A stretch of DNA of 25,795 bases from a virus: positions 1 through 25,795 of the IMG/VR virus record IMGVR_UViG_3300031857_001224; one strand, 5' to 3'. The position numbers and the translations under genes were made by a program. How positions within the stretch are numbered: the first letter of the stretch is position 1; the number at the start of each line of letters is the position of its first letter. The notes beneath the pieces were generated by a model. That model searched no databases. It was given only the letters and a program-made list of their open reading frames with translations, and was not told the DNA's origin. This document shows, one piece after another, positions 14,655-22,703 of the stretch.

Positions 14655-14882
14655 CTATTTCCCCTTTCGCCTCTTGGGCTGTGTGGTTGGTAGTGTAGCG
14701 CGCTCAATGATCGGCTCAGCCGTTGCACGCTCTTGCACCTGTGGCACAGGGGCAGGGATCGCGTACCCGTGGGCAATCATGTTGGTGGCTTCGCTCACGG
14801 GCAGGTCAATGATTCCCCCCGGCGCAGGCCACGGCTGCCCATTGCGCAACCCCTCAACCCGAATGATCAATTGAATTCTCAT
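14655..14882 (-). CDS. Small head-region protein, 75 aa
   Basis: Begins MRIQLIIRVEGLRNGQPWPA, with GGIIDLPVSEATNMIAHGYA, a pattern seen in small phage head proteins of unknown role, then a Pro-rich basic tail ending KRRKGK. The ATG at 14882 has GAGAGGGG upstream. It lies directly downstream of the long hairpin that follows the capsid gene. The basic tail might contact DNA or the capsid. Confidence 0.75.
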   Translation of the reverse strand: MRIQLIIRVEGLRNGQPWPAPGGIIDLPVSEATNMIAHGYAIPAPVPQVQERATAEPIIERATLPTTQPKRRKGK

Positions 14883-14900
14883 GGTTTCCCCTCTCTAAAT

Positions 14901-14935
14901 GCTGAGGGGCTGAGCACCATGCTCAGCCCCTCAGC
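14901..14935 (-). other. Long perfect hairpin after capsid gene
   Basis: A perfect 15 bp inverted repeat (14901-14915 and 14921-14935) surrounds a five-base loop, 19 bases past the capsid stop. On the minus strand it is followed by ATTTAGAG rather than a U run, so it is not a canonical intrinsic terminator. It may stabilise capsid mRNA, be an RNase processing site, or attenuate downstream transcription. Confidence 0.85.
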
Positions 14936-14954
14936 GAAACGCTACGCCTAAGGA

Positions 14955-16091
14955 TTAGACGTTGGCGCCCTTGAATGTCTTCACGGCGTTTGGATCAATG
15001 AGGCCCGTAGCACCGCGGAGAATTCCGCGATACGTGATGAGCCCATTGGCGAACGCGTAAGAGGTATCCGCGGAGATTGCAGGCGCGCCCGCAACCACGG
15101 TGTAGATAGCGCCAAGATCACCGAAGGCGATGCTCAGAGCTTCGTCACCGTTATCAGCCAGAGCGGCTGAATAAACCGGGAATCCCAAGATCGTGTCAGG
15201 GCGGGTCTGATCACCCGGCACAAAGATTGGGCGGCTCGCGCCGTCAACCAACCCCATGACCGCACCCAACGTGGTGTCATTCATGAGGAAACCACGCTTT
15301 GCGGCGCGGCGTGCCTGCTGCTTGACGCTGTAAATCAGCGAGAGCAGGTTGGCATACGTAGGAGCAACGGCTGCACCCTGTACGCCAACGGTGGCGGCGG
15401 CTGCTACGGCAGGGCCTGCAACGGCACCATGCGCAACGGCCAATTCAGCGGCAAGCTTTTCGGTTGCCCATGAAGCCACGTCAAACATTTGATCCTGAAC
15501 GGTTTCAATGCCAACCTGAAGCAGGCTTGCATACTTCACCGGGGTGAGCGAAAGGCTCGAATTCGTGCCATCGCTCTCACCGATTGAAGCGCCTTCGCTC
15601 ACAGCGGCGGCTGTTCCAAGCGCCGTGGTGCGCGGGAGCGCAATCACGTTGCCCTTCGCAACCTGAAGCACCGTGACAACGGCAGGATCAACGAATGGGT
15701 TTACCTGACCGGCGGTGATCCAAAAACGATCACCCTGCTCAACGGCCTGCGTGAACGTCGCCTTTGTGACGTCGCGCAGCTCAACCTCACCACCCTCACG
15801 GGCGATGCGGCGAAGCTCTGCCGAAAGGTCACGCGTTGCATCGGCAGCCGGGGCGAAGGCAACAGCCTTTTCCGAACGGGCAGCGTCAGCGGCGGCGCGG
15901 GCCTCTGCGGCGATCTTCTCCGAAGAGATCGCGGAATTGAGAACGGCAGCCTCTGCCGTAAGGGCGTCAAAGCGTGCCTGAGCCTCAGCCGTGAGGGCTT
16001 CGCCCTTTTCGGCATGCTCTGCCACGATGCCCGAAGCATCGGTTAGCAGCGCGGCGCGCTTCTCAGCCAGATTCTTGATAGCGTCAGACAT
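14955..16091 (-). CDS. Major capsid protein, HK97 fold
   Basis: A 378-residue capsid subunit. Residues 1 to about 100 are helical and charged (EKRAALLTDASGIVAEHAEK and a long Ala/Glu/Lys stretch), matching a delta-type scaffolding domain usually removed by the prohead protease. The rest is HK97-like: FVDPAVVTVLQVAKGNVIAL, VSEGASIGESD, ASWATEKLAAELAVAHGA and RGFLMNDTTLGAVMGLVDG. The end AFANGLITYRGILRGATGLI is the usual P-domain/A-domain closure. The ATG at 16091 has AGAGG upstream. Because scaffold, protease and capsid genes are adjacent, no separate scaffold gene is needed. Confidence 0.95.
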   Translation of the reverse strand: MSDAIKNLAEKRAALLTDASGIVAEHAEKGEALTAEAQARFDALTAEAAVLNSAISSEKIAAEARAAADAARSEKAVAFAPAADATRDLSAELRRIAREGGEVELRDVTKATFTQAVEQGDRFWITAGQVNPFVDPAVVTVLQVAKGNVIALPRTTALGTAAAVSEGASIGESDGTNSSLSLTPVKYASLLQVGIETVQDQMFDVASWATEKLAAELAVAHGAVAGPAVAAAATVGVQGAAVAPTYANLLSLIYSVKQQARRAAKRGFLMNDTTLGAVMGLVDGASRPIFVPGDQTRPDTILGFPVYSAALADNGDEALSIAFGDLGAIYTVVAGAPAISADTSYAFANGLITYRGILRGATGLIDPNAVKTFKGANV

Positions 16092-16198
16092 TTTCTAACC
16101 TCTTTCAATTTCTGGGTTTTGAACAATACGCCGGGCCACCTATCCGATGCGCCTGTTGATCAGGCAAACGCAGCGTGGCGCGTGGGCTGTTGGGGATT
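16092..16198. other. Intergenic gap before capsid gene
   Basis: A 107 base gap with a 5 bp hairpin (GCCTG at 16151-16155, CAGGC at 16161-16165). On the minus strand a weak promoter-like arrangement is present (TTGCCT, 17 bases, GATAGG), which I would not rely on. The ribosome site AGAGG for the capsid lies at the end. Confidence 0.4.
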
Positions 16199-17704
16199 CT
16201 ACCCCTTGAGCTGCTCCAATTTGAGGCGGGCTGCCACAACCGTGTGGTGCTCACCCATTGGTGCAGGCTCAGATTCGATCGCCTCAACCTCAGCGGCTGC
16301 ACCCAATCGGGCGCGCACGGCATCAAGCAGGGCGGTTTGGTCAGCGTCAAGATCGGTGCCCGCCTTGACGGCTTCAAGGGTTTCAAGCAGCGCATCACCG
16401 TCAACGCCAATTCGCGTTGGCGCAATCTTTCGCACGGCTGTGAGCCCTAGCGTTGCCGGGTATGCAGGCTGATGCCCTGAGAGCGTTGACACCTCGAGCA
16501 GCCCAATTTCGGTGAGGGTGCGGCTGCCGTCATCATTCCAAACCTGCCCATTCTTTGGCACGGTGAAGCCGAAGCTCATGCCCATTGCCTTTGATTCGTT
16601 TTGCAATTTTGAGATGACGGCGGCGGCGTCAGGATCGGCAGGGTCAAGGCGTGCCTCAACCTTCAAGCCCACCGCATCTTCGGTGAGGCTCAGGCGCCCG
16701 CTTGCCGTGGTTGCAAGCATGCGGCTTTCATCATGACCGTGCAAGAATTTGATGACGCGGCGGCCCTGCTCAGCCTGCTTGATTGCACGGCTGAACGCGC
16801 CCTGCGCGATGCGTTCGATAAACGGCAGCCCCTGCGATTCCGCGCCGAAAACGGCAGCGTACCCCGTAAAGGTTTTCTGCCCATCTTCGGTGTCGCTCAC
16901 CGTGAATTCGCCCAATGGTAGGGCGCGCATTTCATGTTCACGTGCCATCGCGTTGATCTCCTTTTGTGCCGCCTCCGCTGTGATTCTATCTGCCCACGCC
17001 AACACACGATCGGCGCCGTTTGTGTCTACGGGATTGACGCCCCAAAGCAGCGCGGCCACGGCTCCCGGCGCGGGAAAATCAGGGTGCTCAGCATCGCTAT
17101 TCTGAGGCACGCCTTCCCAATCGCCGCGGTGCCTGCGAATCCATGCTGACATTCGCGCCACCTTTTCATCGTCAACCTCACCCGCGGCAAGCTGCCGCGC
17201 TTCGCGCACGGTTTGATCCTGCAAGCCTTCGCCCCCAAGCCCGCCCTCATACGCCTCAAGCCCCGCGGTTGCGGCGGCTGAAACATAGGCAGGCACGGTG
17301 ACGATGGCGCGGCTCTCTTCGCGCAGCGCCTCTTCAGGCGTGTATGCCTCAATGCCTAAACCGCGCGCCATGTCGCGCACGGCGGGGTCATTGTCAATGG
17401 CGTATTCGATTTCATCGCCGTATTCTTTGGCAAGCAGGCCGTATTTGTATTCTTTGAATGCAAGCCCGGTGGCAAAGGCGCTGCCCTCAAAATCATTCAA
17501 ATGGATTTCGTCAACACCTGCAACGCCATGCTCTTGCAGCCATGCGCGGGTTTCGGTGAGGCGGTCAATCTTGCGCGCGCTGACAATCAAAATCTGCGCA
17601 TCACCGCTCATCACCTGATCATTCAGGTGATCGATCAGCGGCTGATTCGGCGCGTCATTCTCAAGAATCAACGTGCCGTCAAGGTCAACGATAATGTAGC
17701 TCAA
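16199..17704 (-). CDS. Three-domain protein: HAD phosphatase, helical module, prohead protease
   Basis: A 501-residue fusion. Residues 1-130 are a HAD-type phosphatase: Asp7/Asp9 in VDLDGTL, Ser42 in IVSAR, Lys84 or Lys87, and Asp104/Asp106 in AIDNDPAV. Residues 135-245 form a helical module (TVREARQLAAGEVDDEKVAR, RMSAWIRRH, ending AALLWGVNP) that I recall from other phage head-region proteins. Residues 258-425 match the HK97 prohead protease: TFTGYAAVFG, His324 in LHGHD, Ser377 in MGMSFGF and PAYPAT. The end looks helical. The TTG at 17704 overlaps the portal stop as TTGA, with GAGGAG upstream. A phosphatase with all catalytic residues inside a capsid protease is unusual. Confidence 0.88.
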   Translation of the reverse strand: MSYIIVDLDGTLILENDAPNQPLIDHLNDQVMSGDAQILIVSARKIDRLTETRAWLQEHGVAGVDEIHLNDFEGSAFATGLAFKEYKYGLLAKEYGDEIEYAIDNDPAVRDMARGLGIEAYTPEEALREESRAIVTVPAYVSAAATAGLEAYEGGLGGEGLQDQTVREARQLAAGEVDDEKVARMSAWIRRHRGDWEGVPQNSDAEHPDFPAPGAVAALLWGVNPVDTNGADRVLAWADRITAEAAQKEINAMAREHEMRALPLGEFTVSDTEDGQKTFTGYAAVFGAESQGLPFIERIAQGAFSRAIKQAEQGRRVIKFLHGHDESRMLATTASGRLSLTEDAVGLKVEARLDPADPDAAAVISKLQNESKAMGMSFGFTVPKNGQVWNDDGSRTLTEIGLLEVSTLSGHQPAYPATLGLTAVRKIAPTRIGVDGDALLETLEAVKAGTDLDADQTALLDAVRARLGAAAEVEAIESEPAPMGEHHTVVAARLKLEQLKG

Positions 17705-18876
17705 GCCTGCGGCTCCTCACCTACGGTGCCAATGTTCAGCGGCTGCCTGAACACGTCACCTTCAGGGCCAAGAGGCGGGCGATCCTCCATAGCGCGCACC
17801 TCATTGAGCGTCAAAAATCCGCCTTCATTCAATCCGATTTTGTACGCCTCATAACGCTCTTTAGTGAGCGGGCGCAGCATTGAATCAACATTGAATCGAA
17901 TGAATGTGGTTTCCCCAACGATGAGCCGCTGAAGCCCTGCCTCAAGCCGCGCAATCAGGCTGCCCAACCCAAGCATCAACCATTCACGGCTGACAATCTC
18001 AAGGCTCGAATAGCTAGAATTTGCGCCGGGTAGCTGTAGCAGGTGCAGCGGGATACCGTACAGGCGGGCGATCGCCTGCGTGCCTGCCTCCATGTTTGCC
18101 ACAATGTCAAGGTCAGAGGGCTTGAAGGTGAGCGGCTTGAAATCCGCACCGCCCGTGAGCACCGCAATTTTGTGCATGTTGCGCAGGCCCTCATGACGGC
18201 GCCCAAATGATGCACGCAGGGTTTCTGCCTGATCATTGGTGAGCTCGCCCGGTACGGTCACCAATCCCGAAACCGAAGCGCCCTGCTCAAAGAATTTGGC
18301 GGCGTATTCGGTGGTTGCCTTTGCGAGCCCAAGCGTGATTTTGTGATGTTCAACAGGTGAGATGCCGCGTAGATCTTCGCCCACACCAAAAAGGGTGATG
18401 TGCACAATGTCCTCATCGGTGAGATCAACCTTGCCTGAGGTGGTGGTGATGCGATAAATCGGCGCGCCATTCTCACCGCGAAGCACCGCAACCTTTCGGG
18501 GATCAAGCAGGCGCACCTCAACGATCTCTGCACCATCGCGCAGGATCATCAAGAATGCGTTGCCGTCAATGAGCAGGCTGCTCACGGTACGGTGCAACAG
18601 GTCAAAGCGCGTATAGTTTTTGTTATTCGGCACAGGGTTATCAAGCCACCGCGGGCGGGTCACAGGGCGGCGAACGCCACCATCACGAATGAATACACCG
18701 ACGGGCATGCTTGCCACGGTGTTGGCGTACAGCATCACCGATGCGTACAGGGCACCAATCGTGGTGGCATTTTTCTCATTGAGGCTTACCCCGGCAACGT
18801 CAGAATCAACAGGCCACATGCCGCCTACCTGCCGCTGCTCTACCTCACGCCCCAAGATTCGATCAAGAATACCCAC
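17701..18876 (-). CDS. Portal protein
   Basis: A 391-residue portal of the HK97 family. Evidence includes the SLNEKNATTIGALYASVMLY start helix, the NTVASMPVGVFIRDGG segment, RFDLLHRTVSSLLIDGNAFL, and the C-terminal block ARLYGIPLHLLQ followed by NSSYSSLEIVSREWLMLGLG, all typical. The dodecameric ring it forms is the DNA channel and the docking site for terminase. The GTG at 18876 has GGGAG upstream. It follows the large terminase by 11 bases and overlaps the protease gene by 4, the canonical head module order. Confidence 0.95.
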   Translation of the reverse strand: MGILDRILGREVEQRQVGGMWPVDSDVAGVSLNEKNATTIGALYASVMLYANTVASMPVGVFIRDGGVRRPVTRPRWLDNPVPNNKNYTRFDLLHRTVSSLLIDGNAFLMILRDGAEIVEVRLLDPRKVAVLRGENGAPIYRITTTSGKVDLTDEDIVHITLFGVGEDLRGISPVEHHKITLGLAKATTEYAAKFFEQGASVSGLVTVPGELTNDQAETLRASFGRRHEGLRNMHKIAVLTGGADFKPLTFKPSDLDIVANMEAGTQAIARLYGIPLHLLQLPGANSSYSSLEIVSREWLMLGLGSLIARLEAGLQRLIVGETTFIRFNVDSMLRPLTKERYEAYKIGLNEGGFLTLNEVRAMEDRPPLGPEGDVFRQPLNIGTVGEEPQA

Positions 18877-18887
18877 GCAATTTCTCC

Positions 18888-20507
18888 CTACAGCTCAATG
18901 AATTGCACCGATGCCTTCGGCGTATCAAGCGCCTTTGCGCCTAGCGTAGCAGCACGCCCCCACGCCATAATGGCTGCCACGCAAAGGTCAATTTTCTTGC
19001 CCGCATCTTTCCCCTTTCGCACCTGCACGCCATACCTAGTCTGCACGGGGCTTGCATTCATCACGTGCCGGGTCAGCCGCGGGTCACCGTCATGCTTGAG
19101 GCGTTTGTTCACCACGGCATCGTAGAAAGCAGCGGTTGCAGGGGTCATGCGCGCAGGGCTTTGCGGGTGCTCAACCACGGGAAGCCCTGCCTGTTGCCAA
19201 CGCTCCATGACGGCCTGCCAACGGTACGGGTCACAATTGATCTCGCGCACGTCATAGGTTTTGCAGATTTCTTCAACCCTCATTTCAACCTGCTCAACAG
19301 GCACGCGCCATGAGAGATCATCAATGGGGCGCTCCCACAGCCCAAGCGTAAACACCGCGCCATCGGTAATGCGCACGCCTACCACCGCCGTTGAATCGTT
19401 TGAAAATGAGCCATCGAATCCACAAACCAAAGGGTCACCCGGCTCAAGCTTCAAGGTGGTATCGGCGCATGAATCCCACGTGCCCGCGGGCAGAAAGGCA
19501 ACGCCTGAGGCCGTGAATTGGTTGAGGCGCTTTGTTCTAAATTCGGCTTCGGGGGTGCGCATCTTCGCGCTCTTGAGATCGTCAAGGCTCAACAGGGGTG
19601 GCGTTGAGAGCAGCCCCGGATTCGCCTGTGCCCATTTTGTTTCATCGGCGTAGGCGTCATCATCGGCCTCAAACCACGCCATGCCCAACGTGGGGTCATC
19701 GTGCTCACCCGTGATGCGGCGGCGTGCCAATTGGTACAGGGTGAAGGCGATTGAATCCATGCCCGTTTGATCGGTACGCTGCCCCGCCGTAGTGATTGCC
19801 AGAAAGAGCGGGCTGCGCCGGGCGCCCATGCTCAGGCTCAACACGTCGAACAGGTCACGATTCGGCCATGCCGCCAATTCATCGGCAAGCACTAGCGTGG
19901 CGCTCAAGCCCTCTTTGGTGTACGCCTCCGAAGAAAGCGCCCGCCAAATGGTGCCCGTGGGTTTGAATTCTAGGGTGTCACGAAACACCTTGATTTGTTC
20001 AGCCAACATGGGGCTCATCTCAACCGCGCGCTTCGCGTGGCTCATCACCAATTTGGCTTGATCCCGATCGGCGGCTGCCGAATAGATTTCACCGCCCTGA
20101 TCACCGAAGAGCCCAAGCGCCAACGGCACCGTTGAGAGCAGCGCGGTTTTGCCATTCTTACGGGCTGCACCCACCATGAAAAAGCGGTGGGCAAACGTGC
20201 CATCGGCTTTGCGGGCTAGGGCATGGCGTAGCAGCTCACGTTGCCACGGGCGAAATTGCATGGGCTCGCCTGAGAGCCCGCCGATCGAATCTTTAGCGAT
20301 GGGCACCAATGCCTCACCGAATGCAGCCACCTGATCGCCTAGCGATCGGGCAAGATCTTCAGCCCCGGTGGGCGTCAACCATTTGGGCGGCCATTCGGCA
20401 ACGCCGCGAATTTCTCCCTGAATTCTTCCAACAGGGTGCGGGCCTGCACCATTGCGATGCCTAGCCTTGCCCGATCGCTTGGGGTCAGCCCTAAGCTGCT
20501 CAGCCAT
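18888..20507 (-). CDS. terL: Terminase large subunit
   Basis: A 539-residue packaging motor of the Terminase_1 type. With numbering from the ATG at 20507, Walker A is GAARKNGKT near 113-121, Walker B LVLADE ends at Asp209-Glu210, a coupling motif LAITTAG follows, and the nuclease domain starts with Asp364 in CGFDGSFSND. It overlaps the small subunit by 133 bases. I chose 20507 for its AGAGGA site and because WPPKWLTPTG upstream of Walker A looks conserved. A TTG at 20378, overlapping the terS stop as TTGA, would give 496 residues and cannot be excluded. Confidence 0.95.
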   Translation of the reverse strand: MAEQLRADPKRSGKARHRNGAGPHPVGRIQGEIRGVAEWPPKWLTPTGAEDLARSLGDQVAAFGEALVPIAKDSIGGLSGEPMQFRPWQRELLRHALARKADGTFAHRFFMVGAARKNGKTALLSTVPLALGLFGDQGGEIYSAAADRDQAKLVMSHAKRAVEMSPMLAEQIKVFRDTLEFKPTGTIWRALSSEAYTKEGLSATLVLADELAAWPNRDLFDVLSLSMGARRSPLFLAITTAGQRTDQTGMDSIAFTLYQLARRRITGEHDDPTLGMAWFEADDDAYADETKWAQANPGLLSTPPLLSLDDLKSAKMRTPEAEFRTKRLNQFTASGVAFLPAGTWDSCADTTLKLEPGDPLVCGFDGSFSNDSTAVVGVRITDGAVFTLGLWERPIDDLSWRVPVEQVEMRVEEICKTYDVREINCDPYRWQAVMERWQQAGLPVVEHPQSPARMTPATAAFYDAVVNKRLKHDGDPRLTRHVMNASPVQTRYGVQVRKGKDAGKKIDLCVAAIMAWGRAATLGAKALDTPKASVQFIEL

Positions 20508-20860
20508 TTGTAAATCCTCTCTTCGGTTGCCGTGCGCATGCCCCAAGCGGGGTGCGCGTAGGCATAGCCTTTGTCTGTGAAGAGCACCATACCATCGGCT
20601 TCAAGCCTAGCCGTGATTTGCGCCAAAATTGATTCATCACGGCAAAGCATCGTGAGGGCTTCGCGGTCAGATTCTGCCAACCAATCGCAGGCCGATGTGA
20701 TGCGCAGCCAAACGCCCTGCGCCACCGGGTCAAGCCCCTCAGGCACCTGCAATGCGTTGAGCGGTGCCACACCATTGCCCTGTTTGGCGGGCATGCGTGA
20801 AGGCTTGAGCGTGCCGCGTTTGGCTTTGATTTCATTTGGCAGAGGCTTAGGCGATGCCAT
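20375..20860 (-). CDS. terS: Terminase small subunit (P27-like)
   Basis: A 161-residue protein of the P27-family type: the basic start PLPNEIKAKRGTLKPSR, then a helical region VAQGVWLRITSACDWLAESD (the dbP/W-x-R-I motif), DREALTMLC, and an EERIYKWLSSLGLTPSDRAR end. Small subunits recognise the packaging site and regulate the large subunit. The ATG at 20860 has GGTGGGGG upstream; an in-frame codon at 20872 is less likely. The repeat-rich stretch just upstream (20861-20917) is a candidate recognition site. Confidence 0.9.
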   Translation of the reverse strand: MASPKPLPNEIKAKRGTLKPSRMPAKQGNGVAPLNALQVPEGLDPVAQGVWLRITSACDWLAESDREALTMLCRDESILAQITARLEADGMVLFTDKGYAYAHPAWGMRTATEERIYKWLSSLGLTPSDRARLGIAMVQARTLLEEFREKFAALPNGRPNG

Positions 20861-20940
20861 GCAAACCCCCACCTACGGCAAACCCCCACCCCCTGTGGTT
20901 GCCCATGCACGCATGGGGATCGGCGCTGGATACCTTACGG
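20861..20940. promoter_or_regulatory. Repeat-rich candidate cos/pac or control region
   Basis: This 80 base gap lies between the HNH gene and terS. GCAAACCCCCACC occurs twice, at 20861-20873 and 20878-20890, a 17-base period. A perfect 7 bp inverted repeat CCCATGC-AC-GCATGGG spans 20902-20917. The first direct repeat overlaps the terS ribosome site. HNH-terminase phages commonly have cos sites here, but no ends were observed, so this is a hypothesis. Confidence 0.45.
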
Positions 20941-21288
20941 CTATTCATGCGCAGATTCTAACCCGCCCCCCCTATGTTGCGTCACCTTGCCGTGGCAAGA
21001 GCGGCAAAGCACGCGCAAAAGATCTTTGGGCACCACAGGGCTTTGCCCCGGTTGCAGGGGGTACACGTGATCAACGGTGAGGTTGGCAGGGCTGCCGCAT
21101 CTCTGGCACCACGGGTGTTCACGCCTCATCTCCGCGCTCAGGCGCCGCCATGCAGGGTCAGCGTAGGGCTGAGGGCCGCGCTCACGCTGCCGCTTTGCCG
21201 TGATTTTATTTGCGCAGGTACCGCATCGGTTGCCTATGCGTTGCAACACGCCACAGGTCAGGCAGGCGCGGGCAAACCTAAGCGGCAC
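20941..21288 (-). CDS. HNH endonuclease
   Basis: A 115-residue HNH nuclease. An N-terminal zinc ribbon (CLTCG ... RCGTC) precedes the HNH core: CQRCG at 61-65, Asp73-His74 in TVDHVYPL, and LRVLCRSCHGKVT with Cys95, Cys98 and His99. HNH proteins next to terminase genes assist the large terminase in cohesive-end cleavage in HK97-like phages. The GTG at 21288 gives the typical start PLRFARACLTCG and overlaps the previous stop by 11 bases. An upstream in-frame start at 21327 is less likely. Confidence 0.92.
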   Translation of the reverse strand: MPLRFARACLTCGVLQRIGNRCGTCANKITAKRQRERGPQPYADPAWRRLSAEMRREHPWCQRCGSPANLTVDHVYPLQPGQSPVVPKDLLRVLCRSCHGKVTQHRGGGLESAHE

Positions 21289-21763
21289 GGGGTTTGAAAT
21301 TCGGCAGGGGCAAACGCTCAGCCACAATGAAGCTCAGGGCTTCGCATACCCTTTCGCTTTCGGTATCAAATTGAGAATCAAACAGGCTGAACGCCTCAGC
21401 CCCCAAGATGCCATCAAGGTGCGCCACCATTCGATCAAGGGCGTGATGGTGCACGTGCATCAATTCGTGGGCAAGCACCCGGCGCTGCTCACGCGGCTTG
21501 AGCTTGAAGAAATCGTTTGATAGGCGAATGGTTGCCACCCATAGGTTGGCGCTCACCTCAATGTCAGCCCACGCATCATCGGGCGGCAGATCATCGCTCG
21601 CCTTCAATTCCCATTCGGTGAGGCGCATGATGCCGCGGTTGGCGTTGAGGTATGCGGTGACGCGCTCACGCGGTGTTGGGGTGTTAGCCGCCCGCGCGTG
21701 GGAGGATTCACGCGCGGGCGGGGGGCCGCCACTAGGTGACGGCGTGCGCCGATTGTATGCCAT
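21278..21763 (-). CDS. HEXXH zinc metallopeptidase
   Basis: A 161-residue protein with His99-Glu100-x-x-His103 in LAHELMHVHH, followed by acidic residues in TESERVCEALSF that could supply the third ligand. The first 35 residues are Pro/Ser-rich and disordered. The fold resembles phage and SprT/ImmA-like minimal metallopeptidases. The ATG at 21763 shares a base with the preceding stop (TGATG) and has GGTGGG upstream. The preceding gene encodes an HTH protein, recalling ImmR/ImmA pairs where a peptidase inactivates a repressor. No substrate can be stated. Confidence 0.78.
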   Translation of the reverse strand: MAYNRRTPSPSGGPPPARESSHARAANTPTPRERVTAYLNANRGIMRLTEWELKASDDLPPDDAWADIEVSANLWVATIRLSNDFFKLKPREQRRVLAHELMHVHHHALDRMVAHLDGILGAEAFSLFDSQFDTESERVCEALSFIVAERLPLPNFKPRAA

Positions 21764-22242
21764 CAATCCCACCGATCAGGCGATGACACACGCTTTGTGT
21801 GCGCATTGCCTTTCAACGGCAGCGGTGATGCCGGGCGAAGCACGCAGGTTGCATCGGGGCAGCGTGGCGTTTTGCCTTCGCCTGTATCCCCACCAACGCA
21901 CCAATCACAAAACCTGTTCACCAACATTTGCAATCGGCGTGCCTCTTTCTCTGCCGCGCTGAGCTCAGGGCGCTTCGGTGAGGTGTACGGCTTGGGGAGA
22001 TCCTCACGGCTCACCCAATCATCATCTTCAAACGGCCCGAAGGCTTGGGCGAAGATGAAACAAAACCGTTCACTAGGGCGGCGCTCTGCCTTCGCATAGG
22101 ATCGAATGGTGCGGCCTGTGATCTCAACGCCGCATTCACGCATGTGGGCTGCCACCTTTTCTGAAGCCACCACCGCTGTTGAGCCGGGGTATGCCTCAAG
22201 CACCCGTTTGTTGATTACCTCAGGGCGCAGGCTTCGGCTCAT
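21763..22242 (-). CDS. HTH protein with C-terminal zinc motif
   Basis: A 159-residue protein. The N-terminal 70 residues (VINKRVLEAYPGSTAVVASE, then TGRTIRSYAKAERRPSERFC) look like a helix-turn-helix domain. The C-terminal part carries Cys112, Cys115, Cys128 and Cys133 (CDWC ... RCPDATC) followed by RPASPLPL, a zinc-motif layout I recall from phage DNA-binding proteins. The ATG at 22242 overlaps the previous stop as ATGA, with GGTGG upstream. It may regulate transcription or bind packaging DNA. It is directly upstream of the HEXXH peptidase. Confidence 0.72.
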   Translation of the reverse strand: MSRSLRPEVINKRVLEAYPGSTAVVASEKVAAHMRECGVEITGRTIRSYAKAERRPSERFCFIFAQAFGPFEDDDWVSREDLPKPYTSPKRPELSAAEKEARRLQMLVNRFCDWCVGGDTGEGKTPRCPDATCVLRPASPLPLKGNAHTKRVSSPDRWD

Positions 22243-22703
22243 GGGAGCACCACCAATGCAATGGGCATGACGCCGCGCCCTAGCGGTACGCCTAGCGCCT
22301 GCCATACCTCAGGGCTCAGATCAATCAGCCGATCATCATTTGGGTTGGCACGCTGCCCATAGCAGGTGCAAACGTCAACCACCTGAACGATGACGCTGCG
22401 CCCCGTCAACAGGCTCACCACCTCAACGTTCCATGACGTGCGCCATGCGTGCGGCTTGAAGGCGCGCACCTCAGCGCCAATGGCGCCGTAAAGGTCAATG
22501 CCTGCCCGCGTGTACCACGTTGAGAGATTGCGGCGGTCAGCGTCATACCACGTTGCCGTTCCTACGAAATACCCAAGCGGCACAGGCGGCTGATCGGCCA
22601 ACACGCCCATGGCGTAGTTTGGCGGCGGTGCCGCGGGCTCACCCGTTGGCACAGGGTTTGCGATCGGCGCAAAGATCAGCGCCAACACCAATGCAATTTT
22701 CAT
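22239..22703 (-). CDS. Secreted RlpA-like double-psi beta-barrel protein
   Basis: A 154-residue protein with a signal peptide (MKIALVLALIFAPIANPVP) and a Pro-rich spacer. A double-psi barrel follows, with TATWYDADRR, YTRAGIDLYGAIG, SLLTGRSVIVQVVDVC and DDRLIDLSPEVWQALG, matching the RlpA pattern in which the IDLS aspartate is a key residue. RlpA-type domains include septal peptidoglycan lytic transglycosylases and expansin-like wall binders. Activity here is unproved. The ATG at 22703 has GGGAGGG upstream. Its presence among DNA metabolism genes, not the lysis block, suggests early wall remodelling or a moron. Confidence 0.82.
   Translation of the reverse strand: MKIALVLALIFAPIANPVPTGEPAAPPPNYAMGVLADQPPVPLGYFVGTATWYDADRRNLSTWYTRAGIDLYGAIGAEVRAFKPHAWRTSWNVEVVSLLTGRSVIVQVVDVCTCYGQRANPNDDRLIDLSPEVWQALGVPLGRGVMPIALVVLP

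Noticed and set aside
14901-14935. Intrinsic transcription terminator after the capsid gene
   Set aside because: The stem is strong, but the minus-strand sequence after it is ATTTAGAG, not a U run, and late genes continue directly.
16092-16198. Promoter TTGCCT-N17-GATAGG before the capsid gene
   Set aside because: The -10 matches only 3 of 6 consensus positions and the spacer contains a hairpin; too weak to annotate as a promoter.
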